A DNA stretch of 64,000 bases. It comes from Lunularia cruciata (Eukaryota; Streptophyta; Marchantiopsida; Lunulariales; Lunulariaceae). A program made the position numbers and the translations under genes. Under the pieces are notes generated by a model that was not told the origin of the DNA, searched no databases, and saw nothing but the letters and a program-made list of their open reading frames with translations. How positions within the stretch are numbered: the stretch's first letter is position 1; each line of letters begins with the position of its first letter. Below, in pieces: positions 48,621-58,249 of this stretch. The stretch lies in NCBI GenBank assembly GCA_948567375.1, contig OX419756.1:9739001-9803000 (forward strand), in the 5' to 3' direction.

Positions 48621-48785
48621 TATGCAAGCAAGCCTAAATTTCATTTCCTAGCAAGTCCTTCCTTATGTAAGCAAGTCCCGCCCCTATGCAAGCAAGTCCT
48701 TCCCTTGGGAAAGCATGATCTTCCCCTATGCAAGCAAGTCCTTCCCCTAGCAAGCAAGTTTTCTCTTTTTCAAGAAAGTCTCCCT
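48621..48785. repeat. Minisatellite with GCAAGCAAGTCC core
   Basis: Phrases CCTATGCAAGCAAGTCC, TATGTAAGCAAGTCC and CCTAGCAAGCAAGTTT recur about every 20-25 bp. Confidence 0.7.
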
Positions 48786-49613
48786 TTCTTTGCTATCATG
48801 TCTTTGTTGTGGTTGCTAATGAATCATTTTATATTTCTTCAACATGTTGGTTTGTGTATTGAGTTTGTGAGGATTTGGGATTGAAAAATATGCACATTGG
48901 CATGATTAAGGGTAGACTTTTCACCTTGATAGAGGATGGAATTTAAGATGCATTTGCTTTGGCATGGAGTAGCACTTGGAATTGGAGATATTTTCTTTAT
49001 GCATTGGTGGAGGATTGATTTCTTACATGGGACTTTACATTCAAGAGATATTTGGTTAGACAATGTGTATATCCAATGTAGGGACCATTTTTTTAGATGT
49101 TGAATGCTCTTCTTATCCCTACTAGAAGTCCTGAGGTGGTCTATGAGCATGTTACAATCCATGTGAAAACCAAGGTTTTGGGGTCTATTGAGGATTATGA
49201 TTATGCCATGTTGATGCTTTATACAATTGAGGCAAAGTTGTGATCCTTGTAGAACCTACTTTGATGACCCAATGGTGGATGGTTCAAGTTGACTATTGTA
49301 GGTCACTGGCTCACACAGTCATTCTTGGAGAGTGTACTCATGAGCAAGGATAAATTGGCATATGATAGTATAGTTTGGAGATATCTTTGTTCATGAGGGT
49401 GGGGAGAATTTTGAGGATCCTAAGGAGTACCACAAGGATGACAAGGAGGGTGGGTGAAGATAGAGTATTGATCTCTTTTGAAAACTTCATGTTTTCATTT
49501 CTATTATTGCTTATAATAGTTGTATATTTTCATTTGTATTATAGTTTGTTTATTTGAATAATTGACTCTCTTAAGTTCAAGATGGTTTAAAATGAGAATG
49601 TTGATTAAAAAAA
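48786..49613. other. Unassigned sequence flanking element C
   Basis: No gene supported. Its last part (49564-49604) resembles the right flank of element C (59793-59833). Confidence 0.4.
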
Positions 49614-50038
49614 TGTAAAAGACCAAGACCAAGGAGAGAAATAGGAGAATGGAACTCACATTGGGATACTTGAATGTGCAAAAACTCCAAATGTGTAGCA
49701 TGAGCTTCGGCTCTTGTATTTATAGGGATCATACAAGGCTCTTGAGAAGCTTCTCAAGAAGCTTCCTTGAGCTGCTTTCTTGAAGTGCAAGCCAAGTGAA
49801 TTGGGAAGCTTCTCAAGAAGCTTCCTTCTAGGAGCTACTTACTTGGCATGCAAGTTAAGTTAGTTGGAAGCTTAAAGAAACTTCCTTCTAGAAGCTACCT
49901 ATCTAGAGTGCAAGCTAAGCTAGCCGGAAAGCTTCCCAAGAAGCTTTCTAGATACTTCTAGAATATTCTAGGTTAATTTTTCCTATTTGCTACTTTGTTA
50001 GCCCTACTAACTTCATCACTAAACTCCATATTGTTACA
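49614..50038 (-). repeat. Element C 3' LTR
   Basis: 425 bp, diverged from A and B. TTCTAGAATATTC (49956-49968) is retained, but the four-unit GAA/TTC array is broken. Confidence 0.9.
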
Positions 50039-52258
50039 TATTTCCCCACCGCTAGTTGGTGATGTACTCATTGCCAGTGAAGCTTCAAACTCTTGGATGG
50101 CCAGTTGTGCATTCTAAAGATGAGAAAGAGGTTCCCATGTGGCAACATGAAGGAGATACCCTTTCCAAAGGACCTTGTACTTTGCATGTTGCCGCATTCA
50201 ACGGCCTTGTTGAATGTGGCAACATGCAAGGATATGATCAACTTTGTACTCCTCATGATTATTGATAGGGACAAGAGGAGGAGGAGGTTGGACTTGAGAG
50301 GAAAAAGAAGAGGGGTAAGGAACAATGGGTTTCAACTTGGAAACATGAAAGATAGGATGGATGTGCATATGAAAAGGCAAGGCAAGTTGATAAGCAATAG
50401 TAGAGACAATTGGGAGTCATCAAAGTGTCCTATCCAATTAGGGGAAATTTTACAAACTTGGGTATCAAGTAGGAGGGGTAGGTTATTAGAGGATAGCATG
50501 ACTTTATCATTGACTTCAAAGGTGAGATCATGACAATAGTGGTCCGCATATTGTTTCTAATGATTTTGGGCAACAAGGAGGTGAGATTTGGATTGTTGAA
50601 GAGATTGGGAGATAGTGGTCAAGGAGGTTAAAGTATGAGGGACCTAAGATGGGGGAGTAGCAAGAAGAGAATCTGGAACAAGCGGATCTTGGCCAAAATT
50701 GAGAAAGAAAGGAGAAAATCTAGTGCTTGCTTGTTTGGAATTGTTGTAGGAAAATTGTGCAGCTGCAAGACATTCATCCCAATTGGTATGATAGATGTTG
50801 ACAAAGATACGCAACATATCTTCCAAGGTACAATTTTCACATTTGGTTTGTCCATCAGTTTGAGGATGATAGGCCGTGGACAAAGCAAGCTTGGTGTTGA
50901 GTATCTAAAAGAGTGCTTGCCAAAACTTCCACGAGGATCATGGTCGGAGTTGAGTACATGTGGCATCCCATGATGCTTGAGGACATTGTCAGAGTAGATT
51001 TGCACTAAGGTTGGAGCATCCACAATATCAAAGGTTGGTACCAAGTAGATTTGCTTACTAAGCTTATCCACAAACACCACGATTGATGTATGTCCTTGCT
51101 TTGTCTTGGATAAGGATATGATGAGATCCAAGCTCACATGTTCCTATTAAGTGGATGCAATGGGGAGTGGTTGAAGGAGTCCACTTGGCTTTTGGTTGAT
51201 GGCCTTGTTGTGTTGGTAGCTTTCACACGATTGGACAAACTCTTGAACATCTTGTCTCATGTTGGGCCACCACCATTGGCATTTGAGGGTACCCAAGGTC
51301 TTGTCCACACCCATGTGACCAACTATTGGTAAATCATGGGCTTCTTGAAGATCCACAAGTCGGAGATCACCTTTGGCTGGAACATAGATCCAGTCCTCAT
51401 GGAATAAAAGGCCTTCCTTGAAGGAGAAGGTGTTGTACTTCTTGTCACATGTTGTAAGATGACCATGTACCATTTGGAAGAAGGTATCTTGTTGTAGAGC
51501 TGACCAAACTCATCTTGGAGTCAATTGCCACTATTGTAATTGCCATTGTGATGAGAGGAAGAGACTTCAAATCAGGTCATAGTGATAAAGCATTAGGGAT
51601 GACATAGAACCAACCTAGTTTGTACTCAAGTTTGATGTCAAACAATTGGAGTTGCTCCTCCCATCAATGATGTCGACCCTTCATGTGTTCTAAGTGTAAG
51701 GTCTGCAACAATGGTTTGTGATCAATTTGCATGATCACTTGATTCCCCAAGAGATAATGCCTCCATACCTTGGTGGCATATACCATTGCAAGTTGTTCCC
51801 AATCTTGAACAGAGTAATTTCTTTCAGTTATATTTAGTCAACAAGATACAAAGGCAATGGGATGTAGTCCATCTAGGAATTCCAGTTGCAACATTGCTCC
51901 AATTCCAAAGTTAGAAGCATCAAAATCAACCACACAAGGTAGTTGAGGATCACATGGTTGAAGGATGGGTCTTGAAGACACCATATGTTTCAGCGTTTGG
52001 AATGATTCTTCATGCTTGGTGGTCCACTAGAAGCTCAAGTTCTTCCCCCAAGAGGTCATCCAATGGTGTAGCCACATGAGCATAATAATAGATGAACCGT
52101 TGGTTATTGGCCAATCCATTAAATGCCCATACTTTGGTAGTATCTTTTGGAGTAGGCCAATTAGTAATGGCCTTGATTTTCTCCTCTTCCATCTTGATTG
52201 CTTCCCATGAGATCTTGTGACCCAAGAAGGTGACTTCCTTTTGCCAACAAGCACACAT
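50039..52258 (-). pseudogene. Element C: late RT, RNase H, integrase, chromodomain remnant
   Basis: Collinear with element A. Fragments include [16 protein letters not shown] near 52215-52260, the integrase zinc finger ([21 protein letters not shown], 51250-51330), the core start LDLIISLSKTKQGH near 51100, STAYHPQTDGQTK near 50870 and HIHPIFHVSKLKP near 50350. There are many frameshifts and stops. The chromodomain region (50050-50250) is badly damaged. Confidence 0.88.
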
Positions 52259-52501
52259 TGTAGTGTAAAGGTGCCACTACAAACCTCATACACTCCAAAT
52301 ACTCCTTCCTAATCTTAAAAATAACAAGATGTAAGGTACGGAGTGCAAAACCTTTTCTACCATCCGCCATCATCAATCTACTTCCAATTACAAGCTTGAT
52401 AGGAGTACCCAATTCCTTTGCTACTTGCATAGACATGCAATTCTCCAAACTTCCAAAATCAACCAAAATCCTACAACCCCAATTAGATATCATACCTTGC
52501 A
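52259..52501 (-). pseudogene. Element C: protease remnant
   Basis: MQGMISNWGCRILVDFGSLE at the N-terminus (active-site DSG changed to DFG), then MADGRKGFALRTLH and [13 protein letters not shown], where it joins the RT part directly across the deletion. It continues across element B at 58145. Confidence 0.85.
52497..52501. repeat. Target duplication of element B (left copy)
   Basis: TTGCA, repeated at 58145-58149. Confidence 0.95.
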
Positions 52502-52571
52502 TGTAACAATATGGAGTTTAGTGACGAAGTTAGTCGGGCTTACGAAGTAGAGAATAAGCCAAAATAGCCTA

Positions 52572-52793
52572 GAATATTCTAGAAGCATCTAAGAAGCTTC
52601 TTAGGAAGCTTCCCAACTAGTTAACTTGCGCCCTAAGCAGGTAGCTTCTAGAAGGAAGCTTCTAGAAGCTTCTAACTAGCTTAGCTTGCACGCCAAGTAG
52701 GCGGCTTCTAGAAGGAAGCTTCTTGAGAAGCTTCCTAGTTAACTTGACTTGCACTCCAAGAAAGCGGCTCAAGGAAGCTTCTTGAGAAGCTTC
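52572..52793 (+). promoter_or_regulatory. Cluster of heat-shock-element-type motifs in the element B LTR
   Basis: GAATATTCTAGAA (52572-52584) is a perfect nGAAnnTTCnnGAAn site. GAAGCTTCTAGAAGCTTC (52655-52672) has four contiguous perfect units. Further GAAGCTTC pairs lie at 52594-52613, 52715-52734 and 52774-52793. All lie 20-240 bp upstream of the TATA box. Plant heat-shock factors bind such arrays; binding here is inferred. Confidence 0.7.
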
Positions 52794-52811
52794 AAAGGTC
52801 TTGTATGCTAC

Positions 52812-52820
52812 CTATAAATA
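52812..52820 (+). promoter_or_regulatory. TATA box of the element B LTR
   Basis: CTATAAATA, in the position expected for a plant LTR promoter and conserved in elements A and C. Confidence 0.8.
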
Positions 52821-52925
52821 CGAAGGCCAAAGCTCATGCTAGGCATTCGGAGTTTTCCCTCATTCAAGTGTCCCAATGTGAGTTTCCATTCTCCTATTTC
52901 TCTCCTCGGTTTCGGTCTTTTACAT

Positions 52926-52937
52926 TGGTATCAGAGC
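52926..52937 (+). other. Element B primer binding site
   Basis: TGGTATCAGAGC, complementary to plant initiator Met-tRNA, one base after the LTR. Confidence 0.93.
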
Positions 52938-53195
52938 AGGAATGGGATGGATGGAATTTATGGACCACCAAATCCACTTCCGCCAAACCATTGGGACTTT
53001 CATGTCCAGATATTACCAAAGCATCATTTCACACAGTTCATCACCTCACGCTTTGGGCAGGATTTTCTACATATGATCACCGTGTCAGAGGAACCCTTGA
53101 TACTTCCAATTGTAACTTATGGAGAACGGTGGACGTGTTGTATCTATGTGTTAATCAACTAGATAAATTGAGAGTAGTGGAATAGAGTAGTAGCG

Positions 53196-54095
53196 ATGGC
53201 GGCAATACCGGATGTTATCCTTGCAATGCAACAACAAATCGAGCATCTTACTCGATTGTTGGATGAACGAGACCAGCAACGACGAGAACAGATAGACAGA
53301 GCGCCAGTTCGAGATGGAGAAGATCGCATTCGATTTCCGAAACCCAAGGTGTTTGAAGGCAAGAATCTTCCAAGCATAGTGGAGAATTTTGTGTTTGACT
53401 GTGAACGTTACTTTGAAGCCACCAATCTTCAAGACGAGCGGAAACAAATTCTCTTGGCTTCTAGCTAGTTGGATGGCGTGGCAAAACTTTGGTGGCGATT
53501 CCGAGTAGAAAGAGCTGAACGACAAATTGTTACACCGATTTTGACATGGGCAGAATTCAAGGATGCAATACTTGGTCGATTTCAGACTATAAATGCCACC
53601 CGAGCTGCACGAGATAAATTGGCGGAGTTGAGGCAGATTGGCTCAGTGAGAAGCTACATCACACAAGTTCAGAATATCATCATGCAAATTCCAGATATCC
53701 AAGAAGGTGAAGTTCTGGATCGATTTGTGCAAGGATTGAAGTCACGAACCAGATTGGAGGTGACCATGCGAGAGCCATAGAACGTAGAAGAAGCCATGCA
53801 ATTGGCTGAGCGTTTTGATTCCTTAGTTGCCACAACTTGGTCTCGACCTCGACCTACACAAAACCTACCCGTACCACGAGTGGAAGAACCGGTACCAATG
53901 GAGATTGATGCTATCCAGCGAAGACCACTTGGCACAGTAGATAGAGAAAGATTACGACAAAATGGAGGTTGTTTTTATTGTCGCCAGTTGGGGCATCGCA
54001 TTGCTGAATGTCCACTCAAGAATGGACGACCTCGACAAGTTGCCCAAGTGGAGGTTGTGGAGCGGAATGATCCGGGAAACGAGGAATCCCAGTAG
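53196..54095 (+). pseudogene. Element B gag with two nonsense changes
   Basis: Same 299-codon frame as element A's gag ([20 protein letters not shown] at the N-terminus; CCHC knuckle [14 protein letters not shown] at about 258-271). It is interrupted by TAG at 53466-53468 and 53778-53780, both CAG in element A. No frameshift occurs, so the lesion is point mutation only. The gag stop (54093-54095) lies inside the frameshift stem. Confidence 0.95.
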
Positions 54096-54152
54096 GAGAT
54101 TTCGAGCCACCTACTGGGAGCTTGATTAGTTCCAATGGGATTGAAGGCTCGA
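54074..54152 (+). promoter_or_regulatory. Element B: -1 ribosomal frameshift signal (predicted)
   Basis: Slippery heptamer GGGAAAC (54074-54080; gag codons ccG GGA AAC), spacer GAGGAA, stem TCCCAGTAGG (54087-54096) with CCTACTGGGA (54110-54119). The loop 7-mer TCGAGCC (54102-54108) can pair with GGCTCGA (54146-54152). The pol frame is open from 54071, so a -1 slip at the heptamer leads directly into pol. Confidence 0.78.
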
Positions 54153-54559
54153 CCTATGCAAGTTTGCTTCACTTGCAAGGTATGATATCTAATCGGGGTT
54201 GTAGAATTCTGGTTGATTCTGGAAGTTCAGAGAATTGCATGTCTATGCAAGTAGCAAAGGAATTGGGTATTCCTATCAAGCCAGTGATTGGAAGTAGTTT
54301 GATGATGGCGGATGGTAGAAAGGGTTCTGCATTCCGCACCTTGCATCCCGTTACCTTCAAGATTGGGAAGGAGTATTTGGAGTGTATGAGGTTTGTAGTG
54401 GCACTTCTACACTATGATATCATTCTAGGTCTACCTTGGCTTGAATGTCATAAGGTTCAGTTTGATTGGACCCGACACCAAATTCAAGTACAACACCAAG
54501 GTAGGAATTTCAGATTAGGTTGTCTGGCACCTCTGAGTAAGACACCTAAGAATAGTCAG

Positions 54560-54739
54560 TCCCAAGATGGGAAGTTTGTCAAGAAGGTAGCCATAGAGCA
54601 AATCTGGAAGGGAGATGAGTCCCAAGATGGGAAGTTTGCCAGGAAGGCAACCATGGAGCAAGCTTGGAAGAGAAATGAGTCCCTAGAAGGGAAGTTTGTG
54701 AATGAAGCAGCCATAGAGCAAGCTTTGGAGGACGATAAG
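54560..54739 (+). repeat. Three 60-bp in-frame repeats in the protease-RT linker
   Basis: Units at 54560, 54620 and 54680 encode 20 residues each, starting SQDGKF, SQDGKF and SLEGKF. Element A has the same three (39491-39670). Confidence 0.9.
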
Positions 54740-57707
54740 TCTGTATTTGCGGTGTGGATCAAGCCGATTGCACAAGAACAATCTGAGGAGGGCCAAGTGC
54801 CGCATCAAGCAATGGTTGATCGGATAGTTCAGGAGTTTGCAGATGTGTTTCCGGATGATCTGCCAAAGGGATTACCCTCCGATCGAGGTATGCCCTTCAA
54901 GATCGAGTTATTGCCAGGGAGTACTCCAGTGAGTAGACCAATCTATCGGCTCTCACCAAAGGAGTTGGAGGAGTTGCGAACAACACTTACAGAGTTGTTG
55001 GAGAAGGATTTCATACGACATAGTACCTCTCCGTGGGGAGCACCGGTACTATTTGTTCCAAAGAAGGATGGAGGACTTTGTTTCTGTATTGATTACCGTG
55101 GGCTCAATAAGCAAACCGTGAAGAATGCATATCCCTTGCCTCGGATCGATGACCTGCTTGATCAACTAAGTGGAGCACGCTACTTTTCCAAGCTGGATCT
55201 TCGTAGCGGCTATTGGCAAATTCCTATTGAAGGAGAGGACGTGCAAAAGACTGCTTTTTGCACAAGGTATGGACATTTTGAGTGGAGAGTTCTACCTTTC
55301 GGACTCACTAATGCTCCAGCAGTCTTCATGGATCAGATGCATCGAGTGTTGGAGGGACTATTGGATTGGTCCGTGGTGGTGTTCTTAGATGATATCTTAA
55401 TCTATAGCAGGACAGAGGCAGAACATGTGAATCATGTGCGAGAAGTCCTAAGACGACTACGACAGTGGAAATTTTACTGCAAGAAGTCAAAGTGTGCTTT
55501 TTGGCAGAAGGAGGTTACCTTCTTGGGTCATAAGATCTCATCAGAGGGGATCAAGATGGAAGAAGAGAAGATCAAGGCCATTACTGATTGGCCTACCACG
55601 AAGGATACTACAGAAGTACGAGCATTCAATGGACTGGCCAGTTTTTATCGACGGTTCATCCACTATTATGCTCACGTGGCTGCACCATTAACTGACCTCT
55701 TGGGAAAGAACTCGAGCTTCCAGTGGACCACCAAGCATGAAGAAGCATTCCAGAAGTTAAAGCATATGGTGTCTTCAAGACCTATTCTTCAACCATATGA
55801 TCCTCAACTACCTTGTGTGGTTGATTTTGATGCTTCTAACTTTGCAATTGGAGCTGTGTTACAACAAGAATTTCCAGATGGACTACATCCGATAGCCTTT
55901 GTGTCTTGCCGACTAAATACAGCAAAAAGAAATTACTCTGCTCGAGATCGGGAACAACTTGCAATGGTATATGCCACCAAGGTATGGAGGCATTATCTCT
56001 TGGGGAAACAAGTGATCATGCGAACTGATCACAAGCCATTGTTGCAGACCTTACACTTGGAGCACATGAAGAGCCGGCATCATCGATGGGAAGAGCAACT
56101 CCAATTGTTTGACATCAAACTTGAGTACAAACCAGGTCGGTTCCATATCATTCCCGATGCTCTATCCCGACGACCTGATTTGAAGGATCTTCCTTTCATC
56201 ACGGCGGCAATTACAACGGTGTCCATTGACCCTAAGGTCCACAATGAGTTTCAATCAGCTCTACGACAAGATCCCTTCTTCCAAATGGTACACGGTTGTC
56301 TGACAGCATGCGACAAGGAGTACAACACCTTCTCCTTTAAGGAAGGCCTTTTATTCCATGCAGACCAGATCTATGTTCCAGCCAAAGGTGATCTTCGACT
56401 TGTGCGCCTTCAAGAAGCCCATGATTTACCAATAGCTGGTCACATGGGAGTGGACAAGACCTTGGGCACCCTCCAACGCCAATGGTGGTGGCCTAACATG
56501 ACATGAGATGTTCGAGACTTTGTCCGATCATATGAGAGTTGCCAACGGAACAAGGCCAGCAACCAGAAGCCGAGTGGACTCCTTCAACCACTCGCCATTC
56601 CATCCGCTCGTTGGGAGCATGTGAGCTTGGATCTCATCACATCCTTGCCAAAGACAAAACAAGGACACACCGCCATCGTGGTGTTTGTGGATAAGCTTAG
56701 TAAGCAAATCCACTTGGCACCAACTTGTGATACCGTGGATGCTCCAACCTTAGCACAAATCTACTTTGACAATGTCTTCAAGCATCATGGCATGCCACGC
56801 GTACTCATCTCCGACCGTGATCCTCGCTTTACTGGGAAGTTTTGGCAAGCACTCTTTCAGATACTCGGCACCAAGCTTGCTTTGTCCACGGCCTATCATC
56901 CTCAAACTGATGGACAAACTGAACGCGACAATCGTACATTGGAGGATATGTTGCGGGCCTTTGTCAATGTCCACCATACCAACTGGGATGAATGTCTTGC
57001 AGCTGCAGAATTTGCCTACAACAACTCCAAACAGGCAAGCACTGGATTTTCTCCCTTCTTTCTCAATTTTGGCCAAGATCCGCTTGTTCCAGATTCTCTT
57101 CTTGCTCCCCCTCCCTCTCAGGTTCCTCATACTTCTACATTCTTGACCACTATATCCCGCTCTCTCCAACAAGCCAAGTCTCACCTCCTTGTTGCTCAGA
57201 ATCGCCAAAAACAATATGCAGACCATCATCGTCGTGATCTCACCTTTGAAGTTGGTGATAAAGTCATGCTATCCTCTAGTAACCTCCCTCTCCCACTTGA
57301 TACCCAAGTTCGTAAACTTGCTCCTAATTGGATAGGACCCTTTGATATCACCCATATTATCTCTCCTGTTGCTTATCGTCTTGCCTTACCTTGTCACATG
57401 CGTATCCATCCTGTCTTTCATGTTTCCAAGTTGAAACCCTTTGTTCCTAACCCTTCTTCCTTTTCCTCTCGAGTCCAACCTCCCCCTCTTCCTATCCCTA
57501 TCAATGATCATGAGGAGTACAAAGTTGATCGTATCCTTGCACGTCGCCATATTCAACGAGGCCGTCGCCAACACACGGAGTACAAGGTCCTTTGGAAAGG
57601 GTATCCCCTTCATGATGCCACATGGGAACCTCTTTCTCACCTCCAGAATGCACAAATGGCCATCAAGGAATTTGAAGCTTCACTGGCGACGAGGACGTCA
57701 CCAACTA

Positions 57708-57721
57708 GCGGCGGGGGAATA
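57708..57721 (+). other. Element B polypurine tract
   Basis: GCGGCGGGGGAATA directly before the 3' LTR. Confidence 0.85.
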
Positions 57722-58144
57722 TGTAACAATATGGAGTTTAGTGACGAAGTTAGTCGGGCTTACGAAGTAGAGAATAAGCCAAAATAGCCTAGAATATTCT
57801 AGAAGCATCTAAGAAGCTTCTTAGGAAGCTTCCCAACTAGTTAACTTGCGCCCTAAGCAGGTAGCTTCTAGAAGGAAGCTTCTAGAAGTTTCTAACTAGC
57901 TTAGCTTGCACACCAAGTAGGCGGCTTCTAGAAGGAAGCTTCTTGAGAAGCTTCCTAGTTAACTTGACTTGCACTCCAAGAAAGCGGCTCAAGGAAGCTT
58001 CTTGAGAAGCTTCAAAGGTCTTGTATGCTACCTATAAATACGAAGGCCAAAGCTCATGCTAGGCATTCGGAGTTTTCCCTCATTCAAGTGTCCCAATGTG
58101 AGTTTCCATTCTCCTATTTCTCTCCTCGGTTTCGGTCTTTTACA
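57722..58144 (+). repeat. Element B 3' LTR
   Basis: 423 bp. It differs from the 5' LTR at two sites (C to T near 57889, G to A near 57912). The four-unit GAA/TTC array at 57875-57892 is kept because the change falls in a spacer base. Confidence 0.97.
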
Positions 58145-58149
58145 TTGCA
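58145..58149. repeat. Target duplication of element B (right copy)
   Basis: TTGCA, identical to 52497-52501. Confidence 0.95.
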
Positions 58150-58170
58150 AGTGAAGCAAACTTGCATAGG

Positions 58171-58249
58171 TCAAGCCTTCAATCCTATTGGAACTAATCA
58201 AGCTCCCAATAGGTGGCTTGAAAACTCTTATTGGGAATCCTCATTTCCC
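58171..58249 (-). promoter_or_regulatory. Element C: decayed -1 frameshift signal
   Basis: Minus strand: GGGAAAT (58243-58249), then a stem (58227-58236 with 58204-58213; 9 of 10 pairs) and the loop 7-mer TCAAGCC pairing perfectly with GGCTTGA (58171-58177). Two G-C pairs of A and B are A-T pairs here, one in each stem. Confidence 0.6.

Larger units (their letters stand above)
52502..52924 (+). repeat. Element B 5' LTR
   Basis: 423 bp, TGTAACAATA to GTCTTTTACA. TATA box CTATAAATA at 52812-52820. Transcription should run rightward into gag-pol. Confidence 0.97.
54122..57787 (+). pseudogene. Element B pol: protease-RT-RNase H-integrase-chromodomain
   Basis: A 1,222-codon frame (counted from the TTG at 54122; open back to 54071) interrupted once, by TGA at 56504-56506 in the integrase zinc-finger region (CGA in element A). 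Protease DSG at about residue 32-34. Three 20-residue repeats at 54560-54739. RT FLDD at about 421-424. RNase H DFDAS at about 568-572. Integrase HHCC at about 765-810, core Asp at 837 and about 897, Glu at about 941 (HPQTDGQTER context). Chromodomain at about 1128-1188 (YKVDRILARRH; YKVLWKGYPLHDATWEP). The C-terminus reads through the polypurine tract and ends 66 bp inside the 3' LTR. Confidence 0.95.
52502..58144 (+). mobile_element. Element B: near-intact family-1 Ty3/gypsy chromovirus
   Basis: 5,643 bp with perfect TTGCA target duplication. The LTRs differ at 2 of 423 positions by eye. The structure is identical to element A on the other strand. Three nonsense changes disable it: TAG at 53466-53468 and 53778-53780 in gag, and TGA at 56504-56506 in pol. 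Each is a C-to-T change relative to element A at a CHG or CG site. It inserted into a same-family but much older copy, element C. Confidence 0.97.

Noticed and set aside
48621-48785. CRISPR-like array
   Set aside because: The repeats are about 20-25 bp, imperfect, without unique spacers of constant length, and the sequence is plant-like.
36086-58144. A and B as one segmental inverted duplication
   Set aside because: Their flanks differ (D gag against C protease) and each has its own target duplication, so they are two separate insertions.
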